A stretch of 64,000 nt of DNA from Elephas maximus indicus (Eukaryota; Chordata; Mammalia; Proboscidea; Elephantidae): the NCBI RefSeq assembly GCF_024166365.1, contig NC_064831.1:28324768-28388767 (forward strand), read 5' to 3'. The first letter of the stretch is position 1; each line of letters begins with the position of its first letter. The notes beneath the pieces are model-generated. The model saw only the letters and a program-made list of their open reading frames with translations, had not been told where the DNA came from and made no database searches. The position numbers were made by a program, and so were the translations under genes. This document shows positions 12,248-31,729 of this stretch, one piece after another.

Positions 12248-12297
<50 letters not shown>
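12248..12297. repeat. TG/TA dinucleotide microsatellite
   Basis: (TG)n passing into about 20 TA units. Confidence 0.95.
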
Positions 12298-12301
<4 letters not shown>

Positions 12302-13112
12302 ATATAAAGCTGACTCCTGGCTATATCTGACTCTGTTTACAGTTCTGAATGGAATAATCCTTCTCTCACCGGGCACCTGCTTGCATAATTTCCTAAATCC
12401 CATTCACAGTACTTTTTGAACACCCCCCCACCCTTAGGCCAGTTTCCCCAAGTGGTAAATCTAATGGGTCAGGCTCCGAACCCTGCCTGTGGCTGCTGCC
12501 CGGCCCCACCCCCTACCCAGGAGGGACTCCATCTTGTTTGTCCCACATTGTTTCTCTCATCTTTGATTTACATAGTGAAACGAAAAGCACATTGTTCCTA
12601 GACTACCAAGGAAACATTTTCATTTTCACTTTCCTTGTTCTATTTTTGCAAAATAAAGCAAATACTGAAACAGATAACTCCATTGCCCCATAGGATTTTT
12701 TTACTATTGGGTTAGACTGGTTGTCAACAAAGCCAAGAGGTCATTTTCTTTCTGCCTATTTTAAGGAAATCCAAGTCTGAGGAATGGAACTATGAATTTA
12801 GCTTAGATCTATAAATGGTTTACTTATTAGGAGAAAAGACCTATCATTGTCGGCCATTGATTCAAGCTTCCCTGGACCACCCAGTGAATGTACCTTCCCT
12901 TAAGCTGCTGAGTGAATTCAATTCACCAGGCCCTATTGAACTTGAACGGTGTGGCCAGCATTGTAAGAACTGCTCCCTTCTAGAAATTAGACTAAAAACA
13001 CAAGCTAATCATAAAACATTTAGAACCTCAGCTTGAGGAAGATTGGAAAAGATCATCCAGCCAATGTTATCTCTAAACTAGAGAGGATGATAGATGAGTA
13101 GACGGATCGAAA

Positions 13113-13318
13113 TCAAAACTAAATCCACTGCTGTCAAGTCAATTTCAACTCATGGTGGCCCCATGTGTTACCAAGTAGAACTACTCTCTGGGATTTTCTT
13201 GACTGTAATCTTTACGGAAACAGATCACCAGGCCTTTCTCCCACAGTGCTGCTGAGTAGATTCGAACTGCAACCTTTAAGTCCGTAGTTGAGTACAAACT
13301 GTGCCACCCAGGGATCTA
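13113..13318 (-). mobile_element. AfroSINE-related SINE
   Basis: ctgctgtcaagtcaatttca at left, caggcctttctcccacagtg in the middle and tgtgccacccagggatct at right. Confidence 0.8.
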
Positions 13319-13326
13319 GTAGGTAG

Positions 13327-14610
13327 ATGTTGTTGTTAGGTGCCATCAGCTCCAGCTTATAGCAACCCTATATACAACAGAATGAAACACTGCCCAGTCC
13401 TACACCATCCTCACAATCATTGCTATGTTTTAGCCCATTGTTACAGGCACTATGTCAGTTCATCTTGTTGAAGGTCCTCCTCTTTTTCGCTGACCCTCTA
13501 CTTTATGAAGCATGATGTCCTTCTCCAGAGACTGGTCCCCCCTAATAACATGTCCAAAGTACGTGAGATGAAGTCTCACCATCTTCACTTCTAAGAAGCA
13601 TTCTAGCAGTGCTTCTTCCTAGACAGATTTGTTTCTTCTTCTGGCAGTCCATTGTATATTAAATATTCTTTGCCAACACCATAATTCAAAGGCATCAATC
13701 CTTCTTCGGTCTTCCTTATTCATTGTCCAGCTCTCACATGCACATTAGGTGGTTGAAAATACCATGGCTTAGGTCATGCCCACTTTAGTCCTCAAAGTGA
13801 CATCTTTACTTTTTAACACTTTAAAGAGATCTTTTGCAGCAGATTTGTCCAATGCAATGCGTCATTTGATTTCTTGACTGCTGCATCCGTGGGCGTTGAT
13901 TGTGGATCCAAGTAAAATGAAATTCTTGACAACTTTAATATTTTCTCCCTTTATCATGATGTTGATTATTGGTCCAGCTGTGAGGATCTTTGCTTTTTTG
14001 AGGTGTAATCCATACTGAAGGCTTTGATCTTCATTAGTAAGTGCTTCAAGTATTCTTCACTTTCAGCAAGCAAGGTTGTAGCATCTATGTATGGCAGGTT
14101 GTTAATGAGTCTTCCTCCAATCCTGATGCAGCATCCTTCTTACAGGTTGAATAGTATGGTGAAAGGATATAACCATGATGCATATCCTTCCTGAGTTTAA
14201 ACCACACAGTATCCCCTTGCTCTATTGGAATGACTGCCCCTTGGTCTATGTACAGGCTCTGCACGAACACAATGAAGTGTTCTGGAATTCCTGTTCTTCA
14301 CAATGTTATCCACACTTTGTTACAATCCACACAGTTGAATGCCTTTGCATAGTCAATAAAACACAAGTAAACATCTTTTTTGTATTCTTCGTTTCAGCCA
14401 AGATCCATCTGACATCAACAATGATATCCTTCTTTCTACATCCTCTTTTGAATCTAGCTTGAATTTCTGGCAGTTCCCTGTTGATGTACTGCTGCAACCA
14501 TCTTTTAATTATCTTCAGCAAAATTATACTTGCATGTGATATTAATGATATTGTTTGATAATTTCCACATTCTGTTGGATCACTTGACTTTGGAGTGGGA
14601 AGACTGGGAA
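13327..14610 (-). mobile_element. RTE (BovB-type) LINE 3' fragment
   Basis: The minus-strand translation at 14306-14632 reads NYQTISLISHASIILLKII and LQQYINRELPEIQARFKRG, the RTE reverse-transcriptase thumb/palm region. The element ends at the left in the tail sequence shared with AfroSINEs (ttgttgttaggtgccatcag). Frames are interrupted, so it is inactive. RTE LINEs are the accepted mobilisers of AfroSINEs because of this common tail. Confidence 0.85.
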
Positions 14611-14639
14611 ATGTAAACATATGTACACGCAATCATGTA

Positions 14640-15480
14640 CACACACTTGTATATGTGCACTTGCATATTCTTTTTAAAAATCCATAAAATCCACCAGGGA
14701 TACATCCCAGCTGTGACTAACTTTGATTCTCATAATAACACCTTAGATCCATGTAGCATATTACATTAAGAAGGGCTTTGTGATTGCATTTAGAGCTTTG
14801 TTTAAGAGCACAGGCGTTGAATTCCTTTTCTGCTGCAGCTACTTTGTGTATGTCATATAACCTCTCTAAGACTCTCTTTCTTCATTTCTAAGAGGCAGAT
14901 AATCATACCTACCTTGTTGTGAGGATTCAATGAGAGTGTATACAAATCAGCAGCAATAACAAAACCACAGCATAGATCTGCTAGACAAAAGATGCTCAAA
15001 ACTGGTGGCTCTTTCTATCATCCCTTCAGGCCTATTTCATTTGTCAACACATCAGGAACTCTTCTTCACTGTATGAATTAACGCTAGTTTTTTTAAATCA
15101 AATTCATATTCAGCAAATGACTTTGGAGCAGAGGTGAATGAAACAGACAAGGGGCTGGCAGAGTTAACTATCACTATACGTGTAGGCTGTTCGCAATCCC
15201 TGTTGTATTTACAAATCAGAACACAAGCAGTGGAATGATAGGCAGTTGGGAAAATGTTATTTCAATACATGAGCTCACTGACCTCTGAATTAAATTAAAT
15301 GATTGTGTTGCCGTAAATGCTACCTGTGCTACCCAGTCAGAAAACAAACCTGGAAGTAGAGGAAATTTGTCTTAGGAAATACTTCTTTTTCCTGGAATTC
15401 ATTAATCATTTATCATTTCCCAGAGGGGCCAAAAATGGGCCCAAACATGGTCAAGAACAATTAGTTAAAATTTAATACTC
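14640..15480. other. Intergenic, nothing recognised
   Basis: 14790-14960 looks like an old MIR/L2-type fragment (tcatataacctctctaagac). The rest is unassigned. Confidence 0.4.
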
Positions 15481-15484
15481 CTAA

Positions 15485-16025
15485 CCAAAAAACCAAGCCA
15501 AATCCGTTGCCGTTGAGTCAATTCCAAATCATAATTCACCTGAGTGATACTAAACTGAACGTGAGGCCATTGTGGGCCACTAAATTGTTGGTCGTTTTCT
15601 CTCAGAGTGCATTTTTTCTAAGAGGATTCCGATTTAGGACTCGAGACAGGTATAAAGCAAATATTTTGTCTAGAATTGTGATAACACATCTCAGAATCCA
15701 ATGCAAGTCAGTAAAAAGCCAGGAATATATGTATTGCACTTCTAAAATGGGGTAGATAGAATTTCCAACATTCTCAATTTCAGTATTTATTGCTTTTGTG
15801 TATATTATGTTCCATAGGGTCCCTATGAGTTGAAATTGACTCGATGGCAGCGGGCTTGGTTTGGGGGTTTTAATGGCATACTGGTTAAGAGCTACAGCTG
15901 CTAACAAAAAGGCTGGCAGTTTGAATTCACCAGCCGCTCCTTGGAAACTCTATGGGGCAGTTCTACTCTGTCCTGTAGAGTCACTATGCATCGGAATCGA
16001 CTCGATGACAACGGGTTTTTGGTTT
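15485..16025 (+). mobile_element. AfroSINE cluster (minus tail, plus tail, plus full)
   Basis: 15485-15535 is a minus-strand tail. 15815-15860 is a plus-strand tail (cctatgagttgaaattgact). 15866-16025 is a nearly complete short-form plus copy, with box B at 15925. Confidence 0.75.
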
Positions 16026-16659
16026 TCTCTCCAGTCAGGCTATTCTCTCCTTAAGAGCAAAGGTAATGCTTTAGGCATGTTTCTAGTCAGATACATGGGA
16101 AGTGGATTTTTTCTAGCCCCTTCCTCCTTAAGATGGAACACCAGGAAAGACTAAGAGGGCTCCTAGCTCTTTTCCCCTCTGTGGCAGATGAGGTGCCATG
16201 CCACCGGGTTCCTTTAGACAAAGGGAAGCTTCGAGCTGAAGAGCTGGCTGAGAACTGAAAGCCTATGAAAATGGCCAACCCTGGGGGAGCAGGAACGTAT
16301 TTCCAGTGTGGCACTCTTTCCTGGCAATGCTGACAAATTGGGCGACGTGGAAAGGCAGTCTCCTCTTGCCATAGCCACAGGTTAAAAATAATTATGTTAC
16401 CTCATCCCTGGGCTAAGAGAGAACTTTGAGTAAATGGGATTATAGCACCAGCCTCCATTTTAAGGCTGGGCCCTGTTGTTCTGGTCGAAGTCAAATCTCT
16501 GTGTTTGCTCTCTCAGCCCCATCCTGGAAGAGATTGCATCAGGCAGCCTCCCCCACCTCCCTCCCCTTTTCATAGCAATGGCTGATGCTTCACTAGCGTT
16601 TGAGGACGATTTTGCTTCCGAGGAGAAAGGTTGAACTGGGCCAAAAGGGAGGAGCTTAA

Positions 16660-16821
16660 CCTGCGCGCAAAATCTGGGAATCTGGATGAGCGGAGGAGGG
16701 TAGGGGCCACGAAGAGAACAAAGAAGATGAGAAAGACCTCCCCACCTTTCTGGTAAGGAGGCCCCGTGATCAGCGCCAGCCACTGGAGCTTACATAAAGG
16801 GTTGTGGAGGCCAAGAGGCCA
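16660..16821 (+). promoter_or_regulatory. FGG proximal promoter
   Basis: Just upstream of the FGG start there is a TATA-like tacataaagg at 16791-16800, which would place transcription start near 16820. A CTGGGAA motif lies at 16674-16680. CTGGGA(A) is the class of interleukin-6/STAT3 response element described in fibrinogen genes and explains their acute-phase induction. The transcription start is inferred from TATA spacing, not seen. Confidence 0.55.
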
Positions 16822-16875
16822 CAGAGCTGACACTACCGGGCTTAGAGCACTGGGCCCCCCTCCCAGGCAGGCACC

Positions 16876-24648
<7,773 letters not shown>

Positions 24649-24830
24649 AAGACCGTTTCAAACGTGATTTGCTTTTTTAAAGGACTTTATCTGAAAAGAG
24701 AAATAGAATATTTTTTCCTATGGGACAATGGACTTGCAAAGCCTCATTTCATTTTAAGAGTAAAAAGAACCCATGTTGAAAACTCCGCTAACAGTTTCAT
24801 GCTGATAATAATTTATCTACATGCCATTTC

Positions 24831-24836
24831 AATAAA
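24831..24836 (+). terminator. FGG polyadenylation signal (gamma-A mRNA)
   Basis: AATAAA in the conserved exon 10 3' UTR, about 180 bases after the AGDV stop codon. Confidence 0.8.
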
Positions 24837-24899
24837 TGCTTTGTTTCCTAAGACCAGATACATTGTGCCTTTTATCAACCATTAAAAAGTCACTTTCCT

Positions 24900-25480
24900 T
24901 CAATTCAGTAATTGCAGTTGCACAACCACCAGTACTTACTGAGCCCTCGCTTTATACTAAACATTATACCTGACTCTTGGGGAGTTACAAAGGAAATAGA
25001 AATCATGACTTTTGCCCTCCAGAGGATGTAAGACAAATGCAGATAAATACATAAACCAAAGTGATAAAATTCAGTATAATAACATAAATAAGCACAAGCA
25101 TAATCACATAACTAAGGTGCATGGCACCCAAGTGCAGATGGAGACAGAAGGGTATCTGGGAATTCTCCTAGCAGGCCTTTCTTTGCTCCAGACACCTGCA
25201 GCCACATGGGCACTCCGAGAGGACTGCAACTCAGAGCAGAGGACTTTTAGGGAACAGCCAGCTCAGTCCCTCACTGGTGAACTATAAAGTGAGCAGAAGG
25301 AAGCTATTTTTTCTTTCTGAATCAGAGGATAGTGAATTTTTAGCAGCCTGAATTCAGGCGTTGCCAACTTTCTGTGAGAATAGCTAAGTCTGTACTATTT
25401 AGCATAAGGTTGACTGTGTAAAGTAATTGACAAATTTTATGTGGGGAGCATCTGGGTGTTCTGAAATCCTGAGATTTGGA
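24900..25480. other. FGG downstream flank
   Basis: 24900-25150 still resembles sequence found 3' of human FGG and may be an old LINE tail. No gene seen. Confidence 0.4.
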
Positions 25481-25488
25481 TTCCTATC

Positions 25489-25790
25489 TGTCCAGGCATG
25501 GAACAATAACTTGAAATTTGCCTCCAGAAATGGAGGGTGCAGAAAGAGGTGGGCAACTCCAGTGTGCCATCAAAGGAGTATTCTAGGGAGACGTACATAT
25601 GAGACCAAGTTCTGGGTGGCAGCAGGACCAGAGCAGATCTCTGCACCCCGCGACTGGAGGGCAGGGGCTATATAGTGGTGGTGGACAATAGTGGCTCCAT
25701 GCCAGGGGCTTACCTAAGATACAAACTGTAGTGAACCAGCTGACCACATGGGGGCGCCAATGTTCAGCCTCACAAAGCCTGTTTCCCCTT
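25489..25790 (-). repeat. LTR-like direct repeat, left copy
   Basis: Matches 28606-28930 with many substitutions. The TATA-like element reads ctatatag in place of the right copy's ctataaaa. Confidence 0.6.
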
Positions 25791-28379
25791 CAGCCCACTC
25801 CTCAAGTTCGGCTGTTGCAGTCCGGCACCCTCCCCATCTTGTGCCATAGTACAAGAGACCCGTTTCCTCCCTGCCAGGAACAGATACAGAGGTGGGGTTA
25901 GACAGGTGCCATGCAGTGCCCACGCATGTGCAAGAGACAGAGAAAGTTACTCTGGGCCCAGAACAGGGGGAAGACTTTTCAGAGAAGTAGAAGGAACCGG
26001 GAGAGAGAAGGCAATCCAATTCCTCACCTGCTAGTCAGAGAATGTTCTGGGCTCAAAGCCTTTATTTAGGCAGCCTGGATGGGAGGTGTAGAGGCAGATC
26101 ATTCCTCCAATGGGCCACTCCCTAACTCCCATCAGGGTGCCAGAAAAAGAAGCAAAGCAGTACAAACTCCGGTATGCCCATCACCCATTTTGAAAGTTGA
26201 GCTTCATGTCCGTGGTTTGGTGCAAAACTCTAGTGGATGTGACATCTGTGCATCATTTGAGGCAGCATTTAACAAGGTTGCTAGCAGGACTGTCCCCGGC
26301 AGGTTGATCAGGCCTGCTTGGAGGAGAGATCCCTACCAGCTATCCCAGTAACGGTTTAATCCAAGCCAGCCGAATAGGTCAAAGGGCTGTATTTGTCCAA
26401 TCTTATGCATCTATGACATGTCCTGATTTATTTATGTAAAAACAGCATATTTCTCTCAACATGGCACGTTATGTGAACAGGACACATTTCAGTACAAGTA
26501 ATAAAAAGCTCTCTTTCTCAGCACAATCGAACAAGGTAATTACTATTGCCAGACCAGGCTAATTCAGACTTGGTGTAGTTAGTCAATGGACATTGGACCA
26601 CCTGGTCATATTCTACAAGCTCTCCATGTCCAGAGTAACTTCAAACTCAGCCTTAAAATAACCGTTCTCAGAGTCAAACCATCCAGTCCTGTGGCATTTA
26701 CATTTTTAACACACAGAGAGAAATTTCTTTCTAAAGTTGGAGCACTCCCCACAGGTGGCTTTCATACTTCAAAAGATGTTCTCCATGATGTCATCACATG
26801 ATCTCCTCAGTACATGAGGCTACACATTCAGTTGGTCCATGAGGTGTCCTTCTTGTTGAAAAATCAGCTGGAACAGTGTGGGGAGATGACTCACTATCTC
26901 GGTCAAATGTTCACAGAGCCAACAGTTGGTGTGATTTTTGGCTCTAGCAAAAGCTTGTATTAGTGGGGTCCATGGATGAGGGACCTGTCCAACTTAGAGA
27001 GATAATCTGGGAATAAAAAGAGACAACATTGACAATTCTTCCCTCCCCTCCCCTACCTCCCGTGGGACTTGAGGTAAGGTTTGCCCAGGTATAGTCACCC
27101 AGGCTGTCTGTCCTAGTCTTGAGGCAGTGACCTCTGTGGGAACCCACATCTTTTGTCAGGAACAGTTGTATACAAAATACATATTTTATACACCTATATT
27201 CACATTTTATAGAATAAACAGTTTGATCAAACATATGGAACAAATGAGAAATGCCCTTGCAGGGAACTGCTGCATTGAGAACCCAGGCTGTTTGCCTGAG
27301 ATGTATAGTTCAGGCTGGGGTTGTCTTGTTCCCTCCCATTAGCTGTTAAGCCCATCTGTTGAAATGCTCAAGAGCTCTTATGGATTGGGGGTGATATAGA
27401 CTGTGAAGAGTTCATTCAATTTCCAGCGGAAGTCTCCATACAGGGTAAGAAGCCCCAACATGACTTAACCTGCTGAGAACGCCCTGGCCTGTTGGCTCAG
27501 GAATCTGTCCCTAGACAGGCTTTAGCCTTGGCCAGGGTCTCATGGGCAGGTCAGCTTTTCTATGCTGTTCTGTGTTTTCTGATGACAGTGGCAGTCCACG
27601 CGTGTAGCCCATCTGGGATGGTGAGTGAATCTCCATGGGCTGTCCTCTCTTAAAGTAGGAGGCAGTTGGTTGCACATCTCTTTGTTCTGGAGCAGAGGAT
27701 GCTTCAACCTCTGCAGTCAGTTGGCAAGAGTGTTCTGCTCATTGGTCGTTTCCCCTCTCAGCATAGGGGCCTTTCTGGTGACCATTCACACAAGTAACAA
27801 AAGCTAATCAGGAGAAGAACTGATTTTTTTTTTTTTTGTCCAGATGTCTCATTCCCATAGGGGCTTGCTTTATATGTCAGTCTGAGGGTTGCCAGTGCCC
27901 AGATCGAATGGCCAGGCTATTAGCTATAGCCCACATCATAGTTTCTATGTGTCCTACTAAAGTGGCCCCAACTTCAGCAATTCCCATCAGGGCATGGGGG
28001 CAAAAACTTACAAAGGTGTACATTAATACATCAACATCATCAATACACGCATACGGGGTTTGTAGGGGCCCCAAAAGAACTTAACCGTAGTCAGGCTTGT
28101 GCAAGGGTCTCAGACCCAAAGTTTTCCTCATTTTGGTTCCAGGTGTTATAGAGATCACAGTCACCTGTGCACTGGTATCTAAAAAGCTAAGACATAGAAT
28201 TCTTTTCATTTCCTTACTAAATTTAATTGTAACATAAGGTCTTTGGTCCTGCCTGGTGACAGAGGGACTTAGGCTTAATCTTCAGTCTTAATTATTTCTG
28301 AAAGTCAGAAGATCTAGGCGAAGCCATGCCTCCACCATACCAAGTGCAAGCTTGGGTTCAGCCAAAGCTCTTATGTGTG

Positions 28380-28545
28380 CTTCAGCAGCTATCTGGGCTT
28401 CGGTGGCCAACTGGGATTTCCCCTGCAGAAAGATATATGGGCCAGACCTCCCACATGAAGGTTGCTAGCCAACCAGGATTACCCCCACAGAAAGGCATAT
28501 GGGCCAAACCTCTCCACATGAAGATGGCTGGTCAGACCAGGATTT
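28380..28545. repeat. 60-65-bp tandem quasi-repeats inside the LTR element
   Basis: The phrase ccacatgaag(a/g)t(t/g)gct(a/g)g and the phrase (a/g)gatt(t/a)ccccc...agaaaggcatatgggcca recur three times in a row. Confidence 0.55.
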
Positions 28546-28605
28546 CCCCAGTAGATGACTCACTCCCATTTGCCATTTTCTCAGTCTCCTGGCTGGCTTG
28601 CCAAT

Positions 28606-28930
28606 TGTCCAGGCATGGGCCAGTAACTTGAAATTTACCTCCAAAAATGGAGGGTGCTGAGAGATTGAAGAAAGAGGTGGGCAACTACAGTGTGGCAGCA
28701 AAGGAGTATATTAGGGAGACTTACACACGAGGCCACATCCCGGGCAGTAGCAGGACCAGAGCAGATCTCTGCACCCCGCAGTTGGAAGGGCAGAGGTTTT
28801 ATAGTGGTGGTGGACAAGAGTGGCTCCAGGCCAGAGGCTTACGTAAGAGTCCAAGCTGTAGTGAACTAGAGGACCACATGCGAATACCCAAGTTCAGCCT
28901 CTCAAATTCTATTTCCTCTTCACTGTCCTG
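28606..28930 (-). repeat. LTR-like direct repeat, right copy
   Basis: Same order of landmarks as the left copy. TATAAAA on the minus strand at 28797-28803. Confidence 0.6.
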
Positions 28931-29194
28931 TCTACAACTTCTTTCCTAATTCTCTCACTTCCTTGGTCTCATGATTCCTGATTTTAAAATATCCCACTGA
29001 GGAGATAAAAATAGTAAATCAACTTCTAGCTATAAAACCAAATACTTGTGAGGCTTTGGGCAATAGGAACATTGATTATGGCATTCATTTATTCATGTAT
29101 GCATGAAGTATTCATTCAGCTAACATTTATTGAAAGCCTTAATTTTATTATCTACTGGGCTGGATATTGGGGATGTAGTGTATAGTGTCATCTT

Positions 29195-29490
29195 TTCTCT
29201 CAAAACTGTTCTCTTCCATCCAGTTCTGAAGTTCTAAAAATCCAGTGACTCATATTGATTCTTTCTTATTTCTTCCTCCCCATATCCAATTACTTGTCAA
29301 GCAAGTCAAATCCACCTCCTGAATATTCATTATACTCACTCCCTTCTCTATAGCTACTGCCACCATTCTAGTTGAGACACCCAATGCCTCTTGTCATGAT
29401 GACGGCAGTAGCCTTCTACCTGTTCTCCCTGCCTCCAATCATGCTTTCTCCCACCTGGTCTTGCTCCAAACTACTTCTAAACTCAGAATA
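29195..29490 (+). mobile_element. L2 LINE fragment
   Basis: tctatagctactgccaccat, gtagccttctacctgttctc and ccttgtcatgatg-type order matches the L2 ORF2 C-terminal region in plus orientation. Confidence 0.6.
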
Positions 29491-29602
29491 CAAACAGTTT
29501 TGTTTTTGTGAATCAACAAAATCCTTTGAACAAGCAGTTTGGTAGGAAGAGTTATATAAATATTCCCAAGTTTTGATGCAATAGTATCACTCTAGTGATT
29601 TA

Positions 29603-29785
29603 TCGGAGCCCTGGTGGCACAAGGGTTAAGTGCTGGGCGGATAACCAAAAGGTTGGCTCCATGGGAGAAAAGACCTGTAGATCTGTTCCCATAAAGATTA
29701 TAGCCCAGGAAACCTCATGGGGCATTTCTTCTCTTTTCTATAGGGCCACTGAGTCAGAATCGACTTGATGGCACACAAACAATAC
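29603..29785 (+). mobile_element. AfroSINE, long-form relative
   Basis: cggagccctggtggcacaag head, gggagaaaagacctgtagat middle and gtcagaatcgacttgatggc tail. It is flanked by tagtgatttat repeats (29593 and 29790), a likely target-site duplication. Confidence 0.9.
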
Positions 29786-30561
29786 CAACAGTGATTTATC
29801 CCAAGAAAATATTTTTTAAAAAGGAAAATAGCTATTCCTGAAATATAAATATAGCCATAGATTTAATGACAGTCAGGAATTTAGAAAAAAATTAAAAATG
29901 GAATAATGATCAAGCAATATGATTTCTTAGTACAATGGAATAGAAGGCAACAATTACAGAATACCTGTACCTGTTTACATCCGTATGAACATGAAAATAT
30001 TTACAAAATAATAATAAGCAAAATTTTGAGATAAAAATTATTCTACAATTCTAACTATGTAAAAAGCATATATGCATATACATTTTTTAACATAATATAT
30101 GCATTACAAATATGCATTATGTATAGATACTGGTCCTCCTCCCAACTTAACAATGGTGCAGACATCTATAACATCTATAATGTTAAAATTTAATAAAAAT
30201 ACTAAAACACAAAATGCATGTAAAGAGTTCGAAATTTCTAATTTTTCCTATGATCACTTATCCGATGCTTCTTCTGAATATCAATTATGACATTCTTTCA
30301 AAAACATTTTGGAGCCTCTGCTTTCGTGGGTGTCCCAAGTGCATATTTGATCAGCAGTGATTGGTAAGGAGAGGTCTTTAACTTTTTTTTTATTACCCCT
30401 GGATCGTTCAGCTTGTTGTTGTAATGAGTACACACTACTTTTGTAATTAATTTAAAAAAAAACCCAGTGAAGTATTGAAAAATACATGAACTTCCAGATT
30501 CTACTGTTTTAGTTATTACTACTCAGTGGTGAACATTGAAGGGCTACAGTTTAAGGAATCT

Positions 30562-30775
30562 GTGTTGTTGTTACTTGCCATCAAGTCAATTCCATTCATG
30601 ATGACCCCATGTGTGCGGAGTAGAACTGTGCTCCATAGGGTTTTCAAGGCTGTGATCTTTTGGAAGCAGATTGCCAGGCCTATCTTCCACTTCCCAGGCA
30701 CCTGTGGGTGGGTTCGCACCACCAACCTTTTGGCTAGTAGTGAAGTGCTTAACCATTTGCCCCACTCAGGGAATA
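30562..30775 (-). mobile_element. AfroSINE-related SINE, intact length
   Basis: ttgttgttacttgccatcaa at left, gattgccaggcctatcttcc in the middle and ttgccccactcaggga at right. Confidence 0.85.
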
Positions 30776-31024
30776 AAGCCTGAGAAATGCTTACAGACTC
30801 AATTGGAGCATCTCCCCACAAATAAAATGGGAATTGAAATGAGTCTCTTGATAAATCAACTAAAATATTTGCTCTTCAATGGAAAGAGTTTGTGGCCTTA
30901 TATAGACAGGTTGTTTTTCTTCACAACTCAAATCACAGATAATTACTACTCAACCCTCACCTTTAACTTCCTGGGCAGACAAAAACTCAGGCCACAGCAA
31001 AATGGGGATGGGGAGCTAAGTACA

Positions 31025-31222
31025 AAGTGGCACAAACAGTTAAGCTGTTGATTGCTAACTGAAAGGTTGGAGGTTCAAGTTCATCCAGGGGCACCTCTGA
31101 AGAAAGTCCTGTTGATCTGCTCCCCGAAATTCAGCCATTGAAAACCCTGTGGAGCACAGTTCTGCTCTGACACACGTGGGGTCGCGATGAGTCGGAATCG
31201 ACTCCACCGCAGCTGGTAAATG
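31025..31222 (+). mobile_element. AfroSINE-related SINE
   Basis: gtggcacaaacagttaagct head, box-B-like ggttcaagttcatcc and the gatgagtcggaatcgactcc tail. Confidence 0.85.
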
Positions 31223-31385
31223 CAGAATGTATAAATTCAGACACTTTATAAAACCTACAGAGGGGAACGTTTTATTAACAACTAAACAGGGTCCCAGGTG
31301 GTGACATGGTGACTTCAGGTCATGGAACTACAGGGCAGAATCCTCAGATCAGCAGACAGGAATATTTGTTTATTGGACCCTGATA

Positions 31386-31556
31386 GGAAACCCTGGTGGC
31401 CCAGTGGTTAAGTGCTACGGCTGCTTATCAAAGGGTCGGCAGTTTGAATCTGCCAGGCACTCCTTGGAAACTCTATGGGGCAGGTCTACTCTGTCCTATA
31501 GGGTCACTGTCACTATGAGTCAGAATCGACTCAACGGCAGTGGGTTTGGTTTTTTT
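31386..31556 (+). mobile_element. AfroSINE, short form (first of a tandem pair)
   Basis: aggaaaccctggtggcccag head. A small internal duplication (ggtcactgtcactatgag) is near the tail. Confidence 0.9.
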
Positions 31557-31561
31557 TTGGA

Positions 31562-31722
31562 CAAATATCCCTAGTGGTGTAGTAGTTAAAAGCTATGGCT
31601 GCTAACCAAAAGGCTGGCTGTTTGATCCTTGGAAACTCCATGGGGCAGTTCTACTCTGTCCTATAGGATCTCTATGAGTCGGAATCCCCTCGATGGCAGT
31701 GGGTTTGGCTTTTTCTGGTTTG
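31562..31722 (+). mobile_element. AfroSINE, short form (second of a tandem pair)
   Basis: atatccctagtggtgtagta head and cggaatcccctcgatggcag tail. The word tggacaaatat occurs on each side (31559 and 31721), a target duplication. Confidence 0.9.
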
Positions 31723-31729
31723 GACAAAT

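Larger units (their letters stand above)
25489..28930 (-). mobile_element. Degenerate LTR retroelement (endogenous retrovirus remnant)
   Basis: Two direct repeats, 25489-25790 and 28606-28930, share long matches such as gcaggaccagagcagatctc and tagtggtggtggacaa. On the minus strand each has a TATA-type promoter (ctataaaacc in the right copy), so the element reads leftwards. Just inside the right repeat, minus-strand 28160-28200 translates to LDTSAQVTVIS, resembling the retroviral aspartic protease site with Ser in place of Gly. The interior is only about 2.8 kb and full of stops, so most of the retroviral genes are lost. Ends are approximate; family not assigned. Confidence 0.6.

Noticed and set aside
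14306-14632. Minus-strand frame as a host gene
   Set aside because: It is part of the RTE reverse transcriptase of a broken LINE.
24664-24885. 73-residue frame after FGG
   Set aside because: Lies in the conserved FGG 3' UTR.
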